DNA of 64,000 nucleotides from an uncultured Lachnospiraceae bacterium (GCA_910587295.1 CAJULP010000077.1:62001-126000); one strand, 5' to 3'. Positions 53,116-62,090 are shown, counted from the stretch's first letter. A program made the numbers and translations. Notes: generated by a model from the sequence alone, not told the origin.

Positions 53116-54867
53116 ATGCCGGGATTTTATTTAACAAATATGGAGACATGTCCTGAAATAAAAACGGATAATATGATGTTATATAGAAGGGTAGAATTTT
53201 CCAATTACAAAATGTTTCAGCATACAACATTAAAGTTCCCTGACGATAAATGTTGCGAGTTGAAAGAAGAATATTTTTCTTGTATAGAAGGAGTCATCCT
53301 TAATAAAAAGGCTTTGTTTGCAGAATATGGAACAAATGATATCTCCCATTTGACATTTTTGATGAACCAGAGAAATACAGAATTTTTTAATGATTTCCGT
53401 GGAAGTTTTTCTGGAATGTATTGGAACCGGGGAGCTGATAACTGGACTGTATTTACAAGTCATTATGGCGATGGTGCAGTTTTTTATTATCAGCAGGAAG
53501 GTAAGTTTATTATTTCGTCTTCAATGGAATGGATGGCAGAAGGATTGAAGCTAAATAAGGTCAATTATCATGTAAATGAAAAAGCGATTTATTATATGCT
53601 TACATATGGATTTATGGCAGATGACTCTACATATATACAAGAGGTGAGCAGGTTACTTCCAGGTCATTATATTAAACTTAAGGAAACAGGTTTTCAAATA
53701 AAGCCATATTATATTCTGAAAAATGGAAAAATAAATTTGGAAAATAAGTCTGAGGCAGAGATAATTGAAATCCTGGATGAATTGTTTATTCGTGCAGTAA
53801 AACAGGAATATGAAAAAGATTTGGAATATGGATACAGCCATTTGGTGGAATTAAGTGGTGGTCTTGATTCGAGAATGAATTATTGGATAGCACATGAATT
53901 GGGGTATGGTGATTCTCTGGCAGTCACCTTTTGCCAGTCAAATTATGTGGATGAGTTGGTGGCCAAACAAATAGCAGCTTATTGGAAAGAGGAAATACTT
54001 GTTTGGCCAATGGATAGCGCAAAACATTTATATGATGTGGATAAGTGTACACGGCTAAATTTTGGAGTTTCTCTTTATTCAGGAGCAGGGTCAGAACTGC
54101 ATATTTTTGATAGTCTTGATATGCAAAAGTATGGGATTCTCCATACTGGTCAATTGGGAGGTGCGATACTCGGAACCTATATTAAGGATGAAAAAGAAGT
54201 GTACTCTTTAGAAACAGCAGGGAATTACTCGGGTAAACTTCTGGAAAGTTATAGTGATAATTCTTATAGTAAGTATGAGAATAGGGAAGAATACCTTCTC
54301 AATACGCGGGGATTGTTGGGATGTTTGGGTTCCCATCTTTTTGCAAGGCATTATACGGAGGAATGCGCTCCTTTTCTGGATGTTGATGTTATGGATTTTT
54401 GCCTTAGTATACCGTTGTCAAAGAGAATAAATCGATATATTTATAAAAAGTGGATACTGTCTAAGCATCCTGAGGCCGCAGGATTTGTATGGGAACGGAC
54501 AGGGGATATGATTGACAGGTCAGAGTTTTATCTTAAATGGAAACAGATCAAGCAAATTGCCTGGGATGTGATTACACACCCCAGCCTGCTGTTGAGAAAA
54601 ATTGGTTTTCCAGTAAAGGCTCCCATTCTATCGGATTATCGTGGAATGAATCCGATGGACAAGTGGCTGAAGGATAACAAAGATTTACAAATGTTTGTAG
54701 GAGAATATTACCGGACGCATATTGAAATCGTAGGGAAGTTTCTGTCTCCTAAATTGATGGGAGATATAGAAGAATTGTACATGCAAGGAAGCATGGGAGA
54801 AAAAACACAGATTTTTACAGCGTTGTCGGTAATAGAGCTTTTATTTGCAAATGGAAATTGTAAATAG
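53116..54867 (+). CDS. Asparagine-synthase-like protein lacking the glutaminase nucleophile
   Basis: 583 residues. The start is MPGFYLTNMETC, placed by AGGAG eight bases upstream; Pro stands where AsnB has the nucleophile Cys2. An Ntn-like domain (to about 215) and the PP-loop LSGGLDSRMN near residue 248 remain, but the later SGDGGDE motif of AsnB is replaced by TGQLGGAILG. The ATP-pyrophosphatase half may therefore still activate a carboxylate with ATP, while glutamine hydrolysis should be lost, with ammonia or another amine as the nucleophile. It is unlike the two intact copies at 8.5 and 12.6 kb and sits between GT-C and GT2 genes. Function is inferred. Confidence 0.8.
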   Translation: MPGFYLTNMETCPEIKTDNMMLYRRVEFSNYKMFQHTTLKFPDDKCCELKEEYFSCIEGVILNKKALFAEYGTNDISHLTFLMNQRNTEFFNDFRGSFSGMYWNRGADNWTVFTSHYGDGAVFYYQQEGKFIISSSMEWMAEGLKLNKVNYHVNEKAIYYMLTYGFMADDSTYIQEVSRLLPGHYIKLKETGFQIKPYYILKNGKINLENKSEAEIIEILDELFIRAVKQEYEKDLEYGYSHLVELSGGLDSRMNYWIAHELGYGDSLAVTFCQSNYVDELVAKQIAAYWKEEILVWPMDSAKHLYDVDKCTRLNFGVSLYSGAGSELHIFDSLDMQKYGILHTGQLGGAILGTYIKDEKEVYSLETAGNYSGKLLESYSDNSYSKYENREEYLLNTRGLLGCLGSHLFARHYTEECAPFLDVDVMDFCLSIPLSKRINRYIYKKWILSKHPEAAGFVWERTGDMIDRSEFYLKWKQIKQIAWDVITHPSLLLRKIGFPVKAPILSDYRGMNPMDKWLKDNKDLQMFVGEYYRTHIEIVGKFLSPKLMGDIEELYMQGSMGEKTQIFTALSVIELLFANGNCK

Positions 54868-54879
54868 ATGGAGGAAAAC

Positions 54880-55584
54880 GTGTTAAGGACATTGATAATT
54901 ATTCCTGCTTATAATGAGGAAGGAAGCATTGAAAAAGTTGTTAACAATCTGATAGAGAAGTTCCCTAAATATGACTATCTTGTTATAAATGACGGATCAA
55001 CAGACCATACCCAAAGCATTTGTAACAGCAATAAATACCAGGTGGTAAATTTGGCAATCAATATGGGAATTGGAGGCGCTGTTCAAACCGGTTACCGGTA
55101 TGCCTGGGATAATCATTATGATATTGCAGTGCAGATTGACGGCGATGGACAGCATGATGTGTCATATTTGGAAGAAATGATAAGACCGATCGAGGAAGGA
55201 CAAGCTGACATCGTGATTGGGTCACGCTTTTTGGAAAAGGAAGGGTTTCAGTCAACCCGGATTCGCCGGGTGGGGATAAATTTTCTCAGTTTTTTAGGGA
55301 AGTTATTGACGGGTGTTAGAGTGAAGGATATTACAAGTGGTTACCGGGTAGTCAATACAAAATTTATCCGTATATTTGCTCTGGATTATCCGGCTGATTA
55401 TCCAGAGCCGGAGGCGATGGTCATTGCTGCTGTACATGGAGGAAGGATAAAAGAATATCCGGTTATTATGCGGGAACGTAAAGCTGGTGAAAGTTCCATA
55501 ACTATGAAAAAATCAATTTATTATATGTGTAAGGTGACTCTGGCAATGATTATTCGGAGAATAAGCTTTGGAGTAAGGAGGTAG
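54880..55584 (+). CDS. gacI-like: GT2 polyprenyl-phosphate sugar synthase (GacI/DPM1-like)
   Basis: 234 residues. GGAGG at 54871-54875 lies five bases before the GTG at 54880; the in-frame ATG at 54868 has no ribosome site, so GTG is chosen. Landmarks: LIIIPAYNEEGSIEKVV, VINDGSTDHTQ, VQIDGDGQHDVSYL, and the ITSGYRVVN segment common to DPM1-like enzymes. No membrane helix is present. The next gene encodes a DUF2304 protein, the same arrangement as streptococcal GacI (undecaprenyl-phosphate-GlcNAc synthase) with its activator GacJ. It should supply an undecaprenyl-phosphate sugar to GT-C enzymes nearby. Confidence 0.9.
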   Translation: MLRTLIIIPAYNEEGSIEKVVNNLIEKFPKYDYLVINDGSTDHTQSICNSNKYQVVNLAINMGIGGAVQTGYRYAWDNHYDIAVQIDGDGQHDVSYLEEMIRPIEEGQADIVIGSRFLEKEGFQSTRIRRVGINFLSFLGKLLTGVRVKDITSGYRVVNTKFIRIFALDYPADYPEPEAMVIAAVHGGRIKEYPVIMRERKAGESSITMKKSIYYMCKVTLAMIIRRISFGVRR

Positions 55585-55586
55585 AG

Positions 55587-55955
55587 ATGATTCCCGTAAC
55601 TTTAAGAGTAACGTTAATAATCGCTGTATGTTTTTATTTCATTTTTATTTTGCATTATTTAAAAAATAAAATGCTGGAATTAAAGTATACACTGATATGG
55701 CTGGCGGCCGGTTTTGTTATGATTCTGTTGATCGCGTTCCCGGAATTATTGATGACATTTGTTGCAGTTTTTGGTATAGAGAGCAATATGAATGGATTGT
55801 ATATTTTAGTGTTTGCCTTTGTCATTACAACATTAATGACATTGACATCTATTGTGTCAAGACAAAATCTAAAAATACGCATATTAATTCAAGAGTTAAG
55901 CATAATGGAAAAGAGAATACGGGAGTTAGAAAGCATGGAGCAGGGAAAAAATTGA
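55587..55955 (+). CDS. gacJ-like: DUF2304 membrane protein (GacJ-like partner)
   Basis: 122 residues with three hydrophobic helices (about 5-22, 33-50, 63-87) and a C-terminal charged, coiled-coil-like tail (QNLKIRILIQELSIMEKRIREL). This is the standard DUF2304 pattern. AAGGAGG five bases upstream fixes the ATG. In Streptococcus, GacJ of this family binds and stimulates GacI, the GT2 making undecaprenyl-phosphate GlcNAc; the same two-gene order is seen here with a two-base gap. It overlaps the GT4 gene by four bases (TTGA). Substrate in this organism is unproven. Confidence 0.93.
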   Translation: MIPVTLRVTLIIAVCFYFIFILHYLKNKMLELKYTLIWLAAGFVMILLIAFPELLMTFVAVFGIESNMNGLYILVFAFVITTLMTLTSIVSRQNLKIRILIQELSIMEKRIRELESMEQGKN

Positions 55956-57154
55956 AAAAATTAGTTCAAATAAATACGGTTTGCAATACAAGTACCGGGA
56001 AACTTATGGGAGATATTCAGCAAAAAGCCAATGAATCAGGTTGGGAAACACTTTCTGTAGTGGGGAGAAGGAAACCTTTTATGGACCTTCGGTGTATAAA
56101 AATTGGGAATGGCCTTTCTTTTTGGATACATGTGGTAATTAATACCGTATTTGACAGGCAGGGATATGGTTCTTATTTTGTAACTCAGAAAATAATTAGA
56201 AAGCTTCGCCAAGAGTGTCCTGATATTATTCATTTACATAATTTGCACGGATATTATATCAATCTACCGCTGCTTTTTCGTTATCTGTCTAAGGAATACA
56301 ACGGAAAAATTTTTTGGACATTTCATGACTGTTGGCCGTTCACAGGCCATTGTGCATATTTTACAGCAGCAAAGTGTGGCAAGTGGGAAAGGGAATGTGG
56401 CAAATGCCCGAACAAGCGGGTATATCCAATCAGCTTACTTGCAGATGCCTCCCGAAAAAATTATGCTGATAAGAAAAGGATGTTCACAGAATTAAAAAAC
56501 CTCACAATTATCGTTCCGTCAAAATGGATGGAGTCGCTGGTAAAAAAATCATTTTTTCAGGATTATCCTGTGAGAATAGTGAATAACGGAATTGATCTTA
56601 AGGTATTTTCCTACCGGAAACCGTTGGATGAATTATATCATAAGTACGGTATCAGCAGGGAAAAAAAGGTAGTTCTTGGAGTTGCCAATGCCTGGGATGC
56701 GCGTAAAGGGCTTCCGGACTTTCTTGCACTTAGTAAAATGCTGCCTTCGGAGTATCAAATTTTTCTTGTGGGTTTGACAGCAAGGCAAATTGGCGGATTG
56801 CCACAAAACGTAAAAGGGATAAAGCAGACTGAAGATAAAAAGGAACTTGTTATGATTTATTCTCTAGCTCATATTTTTATGAATCCGTCTTTAGAAGAAT
56901 CCTTTTCGCTTGTTACGGTGGAAGCAATTGCCTGCGGCACACCAGTGGTTGTTTTGGATACAAGTGCGGTGAAGGAACTTGTCAGCGATGAAAATGGTAT
57001 TGTTTTAAAAAAGCACGATGCAGCAGATTATTTGGATGCGATTAAAATAGTGGAGAAGAGAAGACTGTCAAGGGAACAAATTTCGCAGACAGCAAAAAAA
57101 TATGATGTGGATATATATACAAAAAAAATCGTTGAATTATATAATAATTTTTAA
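55952..57154 (+). CDS. Glycosyltransferase family 4 (WcaC-like), TTG start
   Basis: About 400 residues from the TTG at 55952, which overlaps the DUF2304 stop and has GGAGCAGGG just upstream. The frame is open back to 55697, but that part is the shadow of the DUF2304 gene and shows no GT sequence. LVQINTVCNTSTGKLMGDI begins the acceptor domain; FHDCWPFTGHCAYF with the Cys-rich stretch (CGKW, CGKCP) is typical of the WcaC-like GT4 subgroup. NAWDARKGLPDF and the E-x7-E motif in SLEESFSLVTVEAIACG complete the fold. Confidence 0.88.
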   Translation: MKKLVQINTVCNTSTGKLMGDIQQKANESGWETLSVVGRRKPFMDLRCIKIGNGLSFWIHVVINTVFDRQGYGSYFVTQKIIRKLRQECPDIIHLHNLHGYYINLPLLFRYLSKEYNGKIFWTFHDCWPFTGHCAYFTAAKCGKWERECGKCPNKRVYPISLLADASRKNYADKKRMFTELKNLTIIVPSKWMESLVKKSFFQDYPVRIVNNGIDLKVFSYRKPLDELYHKYGISREKKVVLGVANAWDARKGLPDFLALSKMLPSEYQIFLVGLTARQIGGLPQNVKGIKQTEDKKELVMIYSLAHIFMNPSLEESFSLVTVEAIACGTPVVVLDTSAVKELVSDENGIVLKKHDAADYLDAIKIVEKRRLSREQISQTAKKYDVDIYTKKIVELYNNF

Positions 57155-57166
57155 AGGAAAAGTATC

Positions 57167-57856
57167 ATGTATCGTGTAGAAGATAAATTTATTTGTGGTG
57201 AAAGGGAACTTTTTTATTTGCAGTCTAAGTTGGAATGTGTCTTGCATACAGATCATAACCAGGAAAGCCCATATGGGTATACCATAACAAGTATATATTT
57301 TGATGACTATGAAGACAGACATTTGGTGGATACGGTAAATGGAAATCAAATTCGTGAGAAGTACCGAATACGGATCTATAACGGTTCTTATGATGTGATT
57401 AAGCTTGAGGTCAAATACAAAAGGGATAATCGAATTTTAAAGAAAAGCCGCAGGATATCAAGAGAGCAGATGGTGAAGCTGCTGCAAGGGCAGAGTATTG
57501 ATGACGGCGTTCCGTCATTTGATAATACTATCACTCTTTTTAATATAGCAATAAAAAAAAGAAAATTAATACCTGTAATTATTGTGGAATATGACCGGAA
57601 AGCATTTGTGTTTGATGCAGGGAACGTTAGAATAACGCTGGACCGTAATTTGCGTTTTAGTCAGAGAATAGATTTGTTTATGCAGGGGGCAGATTTCCCA
57701 AGAACATGTGTACAAAAACCAGATAGCGTACTTGAAGTGAAATATGATGAGTTTTTGCCGGGATTTATTGCCGGTGTTTTAGAAAGCGGAAATATGAGGC
57801 GGGAATCTTATTCAAAGTATAGAATTTGCAGGCAGGAGGCAATGGAATGTCAGTAA
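57167..57856 (+). CDS. VTC-domain (polyphosphate polymerase-like) protein
   Basis: 229 residues, soluble. YRVEDKFICGERELFYLQSKL, YTITSIYFDDYEDRHL, REKYRIRIYNGSYDVIKLEVKYK and the late VLEVKYDEFLPGF are the ordered VTC (CYTH-like, triphosphate tunnel) segments, with Lys/Arg residues lining the tunnel and Glu at the metal end. Yeast Vtc4 makes polyphosphate from ATP with this domain; bacterial members often lie beside DUF4956 and CotH genes. Here DUF4956 follows by a ten-base overlap and the CotH-like gene is 20 kb upstream. Activity on polyphosphate is possible but not shown. Confidence 0.9.
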   Translation: MYRVEDKFICGERELFYLQSKLECVLHTDHNQESPYGYTITSIYFDDYEDRHLVDTVNGNQIREKYRIRIYNGSYDVIKLEVKYKRDNRILKKSRRISREQMVKLLQGQSIDDGVPSFDNTITLFNIAIKKRKLIPVIIVEYDRKAFVFDAGNVRITLDRNLRFSQRIDLFMQGADFPRTCVQKPDSVLEVKYDEFLPGFIAGVLESGNMRRESYSKYRICRQEAMECQ

Positions 57857-58524
57857 AAGATGTTATTAAAAAGAGTGTTTATGAAAGTCTGGCGGGAGGT
57901 ACAGGGCTTTCTTTTAAGGAGGTTGTCATCATCTTCCTTATGGCTTTTATTATTGGATTGTATGTCTATATGGTGTATAAATTGTCCAGTAAAGCTGCCT
58001 TTTATTCGAAAGACACAGGAATTACAATTGCAGGGATGCCAGTTGTCATAGCTGCAATTATGGTAGCGATGCAGTCAAATTTGATTGTATCATTAGGTAT
58101 GGTAGGGGCACTGTCAATTGTGCGTTTTCGGAATGCAGTTAAAAATCCATTAGATATTTTATATTTGTTCTGGTCGATCAGTGCCGGGATTATTTGTGGG
58201 GTGGGGCTGACATTGCTGTCAATTTTATTGTGCATTGTTATGACAATTTTACTCCTGGGGGTCAGTATAATCCCTAATTCCAGGGCGGAATCTGTATTGG
58301 TTTTAAGATCTTCAGATAATGAAGTAGACTGGCAAGAGGTAGACGATGTGATTTGCAAGTATGCCAGAAATCGAAAGGAAAAGTCCAAAAGCATAAAAAA
58401 CAATGAAACAGAAGTTATTTACGAATTGACGATATTTAAACAAAATGAATTATTAGAACAATTGAAAAAATTTCATTTTACACAAATTAATTTTTTGTCA
58501 CATGATGGTGAATTTCGTTTCTAA
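57847..58524 (+). CDS. DUF4956 membrane protein, VTC partner
   Basis: 225 residues. The start at 57847 is set by AGGAGG seven bases upstream; the frame is open from 57826. About four helices (about 25-46, 58-85, 95-120, 125-150) with GALSIVRFRNAVKNPLDILYLFW between them are the DUF4956 hallmark, followed by a soluble C-terminal ferredoxin-like region. The family is regularly next to VTC-domain genes and CotH. It may anchor, gate or regulate the VTC enzyme, but no activity is known to me. Confidence 0.9.
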   Translation: MSVKDVIKKSVYESLAGGTGLSFKEVVIIFLMAFIIGLYVYMVYKLSSKAAFYSKDTGITIAGMPVVIAAIMVAMQSNLIVSLGMVGALSIVRFRNAVKNPLDILYLFWSISAGIICGVGLTLLSILLCIVMTILLLGVSIIPNSRAESVLVLRSSDNEVDWQEVDDVICKYARNRKEKSKSIKNNETEVIYELTIFKQNELLEQLKKFHFTQINFLSHDGEFRF

Positions 58525-58544
58525 TGAAAAGAAAAGGGCTGAAT

Positions 58545-59459
58545 ATGGAGAAAATCAGTGTTATTTTAGTGAATTATAATGGGAAAAAATATAATGATAA
58601 GTGTATTGAATCTATTCTGAGAAGTACGATTTCTTCAAAGCTTCAGATTGTGGTTGTGGATAATGCTTCCACGGATAACTCTCTTCAACTTTTGCAGGAC
58701 AGGTGGAGGGAGAACAATCAGGTTACGATTATTCCGCTGGACAAGAATTATGGTTTTTCCGAAGCAAATAATGTGGGGATAAAGTGGTCGGAAGAGAACG
58801 GGTATGAATATTTTTTTATATTGAATAATGATACAGAAATCAGGAAAGATACCGTAGAAAAAATGCTGGATTCCCATAAAGAAACCGGAGCAATCGTTGT
58901 TCCTAAAATTGTGTATGCGGACAAACCGGATACCATATGGTATGCCGGGGGGTATTTTAGTAAGGTTATCTGGAAGCCTTTGCCAAGGGGAATGAATCAA
59001 AAGGATGCAGGGCAATACAACAGAAGTGAGCAGTGTTCTTTTGCAAATGGATGTAGTCTCTTCATGTCAAAGGAAATTATACAGAAATTAGGAATATTGG
59101 ATGAAAAGTTTTTTTTATACTATGAGGATGTGGAATATAGCTTAAGGGCAAGGAAAAAGCAAGTGACCATATGGTATTGTGCGGAGGCGCTTGTTTACCA
59201 TAAAGTAAATGGAGCTACATTTGGAAATGAAAGACCGGATAGTGCTTACTATATAGCGCGAAACTGGCTGATCTGCAATCAAAAATGGATGAGCAAGGGG
59301 CGTTTTGCCCTTTTTCTTTGTTATTTTGTATTTAATCGGGTGGCATGGATAATGATATGGATTGTTAGAGGACAGCTCCCCAATATTTTCTCGACCATTG
59401 ATGCAATAAAAGATTATAAAAGGGATCTATTTGGCCAGTATCCGAAGAATAGTTTGTAA
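58545..59459 (+). CDS. Glycosyltransferase family 2 (rhamnosyltransferase-like)
   Basis: 304 residues. AAAGGG six bases before the ATG at 58545 favours it over an ATG overlapping the DUF4956 stop. ISVILVNYNGKKYNDKCIESIL, VVVDNASTDNSLQLL, FILNNDTEIRKDTV and YYEDVEYSLRARKKQ are the landmarks of the GT2 rhamnosyltransferase-like group (WbbL/RfbF type). A hydrophobic segment near the C-terminus (FALFLCYFVFNRVAWIMIWI) may attach it to the membrane. The sugar is possibly rhamnose but is not proven. Confidence 0.9.
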   Translation: MEKISVILVNYNGKKYNDKCIESILRSTISSKLQIVVVDNASTDNSLQLLQDRWRENNQVTIIPLDKNYGFSEANNVGIKWSEENGYEYFFILNNDTEIRKDTVEKMLDSHKETGAIVVPKIVYADKPDTIWYAGGYFSKVIWKPLPRGMNQKDAGQYNRSEQCSFANGCSLFMSKEIIQKLGILDEKFFLYYEDVEYSLRARKKQVTIWYCAEALVYHKVNGATFGNERPDSAYYIARNWLICNQKWMSKGRFALFLCYFVFNRVAWIMIWIVRGQLPNIFSTIDAIKDYKRDLFGQYPKNSL

Positions 59460-59482
59460 AGGCATCAGGTTTGTGCTATACT
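59454..59482 (+). promoter_or_regulatory. Candidate sigma-A type internal promoter
   Basis: TTGTAA at 59454-59459 and TATACT at 59477-59482 are separated by 17 bases and point to the GT4 gene at 59507. The -35 box overlaps the stop codon of the preceding GT2. The spacing and -10 match the consensus; the same TATACT hexamer and 17-base spacing occur at 20017-20045. Confidence 0.45.
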
Positions 59483-59506
59483 TATCAAAATTGGAGCAGG
59501 TAAAGA

Positions 59507-60634
59507 ATGGGAAAAAAAAGAGGTTATTATATTCATTTTGATGCTAGGCAGTCTTCGGGCGTAAGTAAAAAAATTGATATGCAGATGAAAGAACTTGGCA
59601 GGCAATTTAGCATAGAAGAAATACAAATTACAGCATCTCACAGAAGTTTAATGCAGCGTGTCATAGGATTATTTCCGCTGGCATCAATTGCAAGGGAGTA
59701 TGAAAGAGCATTGCATCAAATAGAGACGCCTGATTTTATTTATATGCGGAGGGCGGTTGCAGATCATGACTATATGCAATTTTTGAAGGAAGTTAAAGAC
59801 CGGTATCCGGAATGCAAAATCATTGTAGAGATTTTTACTTATCCATATGACAGGGATGATTTTGGAAAGTGGAATGCATGGCCGTTTTATTTAAAAGAAT
59901 TGCTGTATCGGAAGAAATATAAAGAGTATCTTGGACGTTTTGTAACGTATAGTAATGATAAAGAAATCTTTGGCGTTCCGACAATCTGTACAACGAATGG
60001 AGTAGATACCAGTCAGTTTCAAATAGTATCGGGAGCTTACAGATTTGATCAGATTACTTTAATTGGTGTGGCATATATGCAGAGACAGCATGGCTACGAG
60101 AGAATTATCCGAGGGCTGAGAGCTTATTATAAGCAAAAGGGTTTTACGAAGCGCGTTTATTTGTATTTGGCAGGGGATGGACCGGAAAAAAAATATTATC
60201 AACAATTAGTGAAAAAGTATGGTTTGGAGGCTTATGTGAAATTTTTCCCAAACCAGACAGGTGAAGCCCTAGATCAATTATATGAACAGGCGGACATTGC
60301 TCTTGCATCGTTTGGATTTTATAAGGCCGGAGTGTATCATTCAAATTCTTCTTTGAAGGTATGTGAATGTCTCGCAAAGGGGTTGCCCTTCGTGACAGGT
60401 TGTTCTATTTCAGGGATAGAGGAAACGTGCCCGTACATGCTTTTATTTCCTAACGGCAAGGGTATAGTTGATATATGTCAAATTGTGACATGGTTTGAAA
60501 AACTACAGAGAAATGAGAATGGCGAAGGAGAAATGGCGAAGAGCATACGCAAATTTGCGGAAAAGAAGTTTGATATGAAAGTAGTCATGCGGCCAGTTAT
60601 TCAGTATATTGAATCGGTTAAAGATAATGCATAG
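59507..60634 (+). CDS. Glycosyltransferase family 4
   Basis: 375 residues. The N-terminal domain begins YYIHFDARQSSGVSKKIDMQM; PDFIYMRRAVADHDYM and KIIVEIFTYPYDRDDFGKW form the middle; LYLAGDGPEKKYYQQLVKKYGL and the Lys-containing NSSLKVCECLAKGLPFVTG segment form the C-terminal site. The usual E-x7-E motif is not clear: Lys-Val-Cys-Glu-Cys keeps only the second acid. It is therefore a divergent GT4. GGAGCAGG precedes the ATG and a promoter-like sequence lies just upstream. Confidence 0.8.
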   Translation: MGKKRGYYIHFDARQSSGVSKKIDMQMKELGRQFSIEEIQITASHRSLMQRVIGLFPLASIAREYERALHQIETPDFIYMRRAVADHDYMQFLKEVKDRYPECKIIVEIFTYPYDRDDFGKWNAWPFYLKELLYRKKYKEYLGRFVTYSNDKEIFGVPTICTTNGVDTSQFQIVSGAYRFDQITLIGVAYMQRQHGYERIIRGLRAYYKQKGFTKRVYLYLAGDGPEKKYYQQLVKKYGLEAYVKFFPNQTGEALDQLYEQADIALASFGFYKAGVYHSNSSLKVCECLAKGLPFVTGCSISGIEETCPYMLLFPNGKGIVDICQIVTWFEKLQRNENGEGEMAKSIRKFAEKKFDMKVVMRPVIQYIESVKDNA

Positions 60635-60649
60635 TAAAGGTTATAAGTC

Positions 60650-62053
60650 ATGGAAGAGGTAATAAAAATAAAGAAGAACAGGAAGAGCGGTGGAAGATTC
60701 TTTAGGAGTAATTTTGATTACTTCTTGATTTTCGTATTATACTTTATCCCACATTTGTTTATGGGGTTTAATTTGTGGGATGATATTTTATATAAAACAT
60801 ATTTTGAGGCTTATCATTATAATGTTTTACATTTTATTTCCAGGCAATATCAATATTGGACTTCCAGGGTGGTAATAGAAGCGGCAGTTATTGTGTTTGG
60901 GTGGCTGCCTCCGATTATATGGATGTTGATTGATACATTGATGATTGTATTACTGTATCATTCCATGTTTTGTATCCTCAAATTATTTCTGGTGAAATAT
61001 GAGCTTGACAGTAAATACAGAATATGCCAAATGTTTTTGTTTCTGAGCTTTCCGTATGCATTAATGGCAACGGCAGGATGGCTGACAACCACAATCAATT
61101 GGGCATGGATGCTTTCCCTGTTTGTATATGGATTAAAAGGATTGCTTTATTCCGCTTCAGGACAAAAACAGACAAAGAGCATAGTTAAAAATATTATTTT
61201 TTGTCTGGCATATGTTTATGCGACCAATTTTGATGTGGCAGCAATTATTATGTTTTGTTTGCTGATGGTGGTTGGATTTGCATGCCATAAATCATCACCT
61301 TACGAATTCTGCCTGGAATACTGGGAAGGATTACTGATTACAATTGGAAATTTGGTTTTATTTTTTGTTTGTCCTGGGAATCGTGTGAGAATGGAACAAG
61401 ATGCGATTATTCATGGCACAGCGGATGTATTGGAACTGTCTGTTTTGGGAAAGATCAGAATGGGAATTAATTCTGCATTCTATCATTATATGTCAATTCC
61501 AAATGCAGTGTTATTTACGATTTGCATGATTATGTTGTATGTGGTTTGGGTAAGATCCAAAAGCGCTTTGATTAAAAGCATTGCCTTTCTTCCGGTCGGC
61601 ATTACGGTAATTTGGACTGTTTATATATTTTTTGCGTATACTGTGAAAAACCATACGTTAACTTATGTGTATCCGGATGCGGCATTTCATACATGCCCCC
61701 GGACAGAACAGTATCTTGCTATGGTCTCGGCATTAATGCTTGTTTTATCAATGGTTTATTTACTTTATTACGTGATAAGAGAAAAAGACCTATTCGTATC
61801 TATGGTAGTCGTTTTGCTTATATGGGGATTATTGCCGGATATTGTTTTAGGGTTCACTTCCACAATATCGGCGTCAATTCTCCGTGTGGTTTCTTTTTTA
61901 TACCTAGCGTTTATTTTTATTAGTTGTGTGGTGATAGGATATTCTGAGATGTTGAAAAACCGCATGGTATGGAAAGGGATCATTTTTTTGGGTAGTGCAG
62001 GAACTGTTCTAAATTTTGTGCAAATGATTAGACATATTATAGTATATGGGTAA
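60650..62053 (+). CDS. DUF6056-like multi-pass membrane protein (second copy)
   Basis: 467 residues with about eleven helices. GFNLWDDILYKTYFEAY after the first helix, followed by YQYWTSRVVIEA, corresponds to GDDYGYGVYTRA and the YYEGWQGTWFSI segment of the protein at 31880, and WLTTTINWAWMLSLF corresponds to the SIFWFNGCAHYMLPY region. I read both as related to the DUF6056/GT-C-like group, with diverged sequence. AAAGG is suitably placed before the ATG. Adding a side-chain sugar from a polyprenyl-phosphate donor is plausible but unproven. Confidence 0.6.
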   Translation: MEEVIKIKKNRKSGGRFFRSNFDYFLIFVLYFIPHLFMGFNLWDDILYKTYFEAYHYNVLHFISRQYQYWTSRVVIEAAVIVFGWLPPIIWMLIDTLMIVLLYHSMFCILKLFLVKYELDSKYRICQMFLFLSFPYALMATAGWLTTTINWAWMLSLFVYGLKGLLYSASGQKQTKSIVKNIIFCLAYVYATNFDVAAIIMFCLLMVVGFACHKSSPYEFCLEYWEGLLITIGNLVLFFVCPGNRVRMEQDAIIHGTADVLELSVLGKIRMGINSAFYHYMSIPNAVLFTICMIMLYVVWVRSKSALIKSIAFLPVGITVIWTVYIFFAYTVKNHTLTYVYPDAAFHTCPRTEQYLAMVSALMLVLSMVYLLYYVIREKDLFVSMVVVLLIWGLLPDIVLGFTSTISASILRVVSFLYLAFIFISCVVIGYSEMLKNRMVWKGIIFLGSAGTVLNFVQMIRHIIVYG

Positions 62054-62090
62054 CAGGGAAGATTAATATGGGCTTGTGGGGAAGTCGGTT

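Noticed and set aside
55697..55951. N-terminal extension of the GT4 gene back to an ATG at 55697
   Set aside because: The added 85 codons are the alternate frame of the DUF2304 gene and show no glycosyltransferase sequence. A TTG at 55952 has a good ribosome site and gives the family-type N-terminus.
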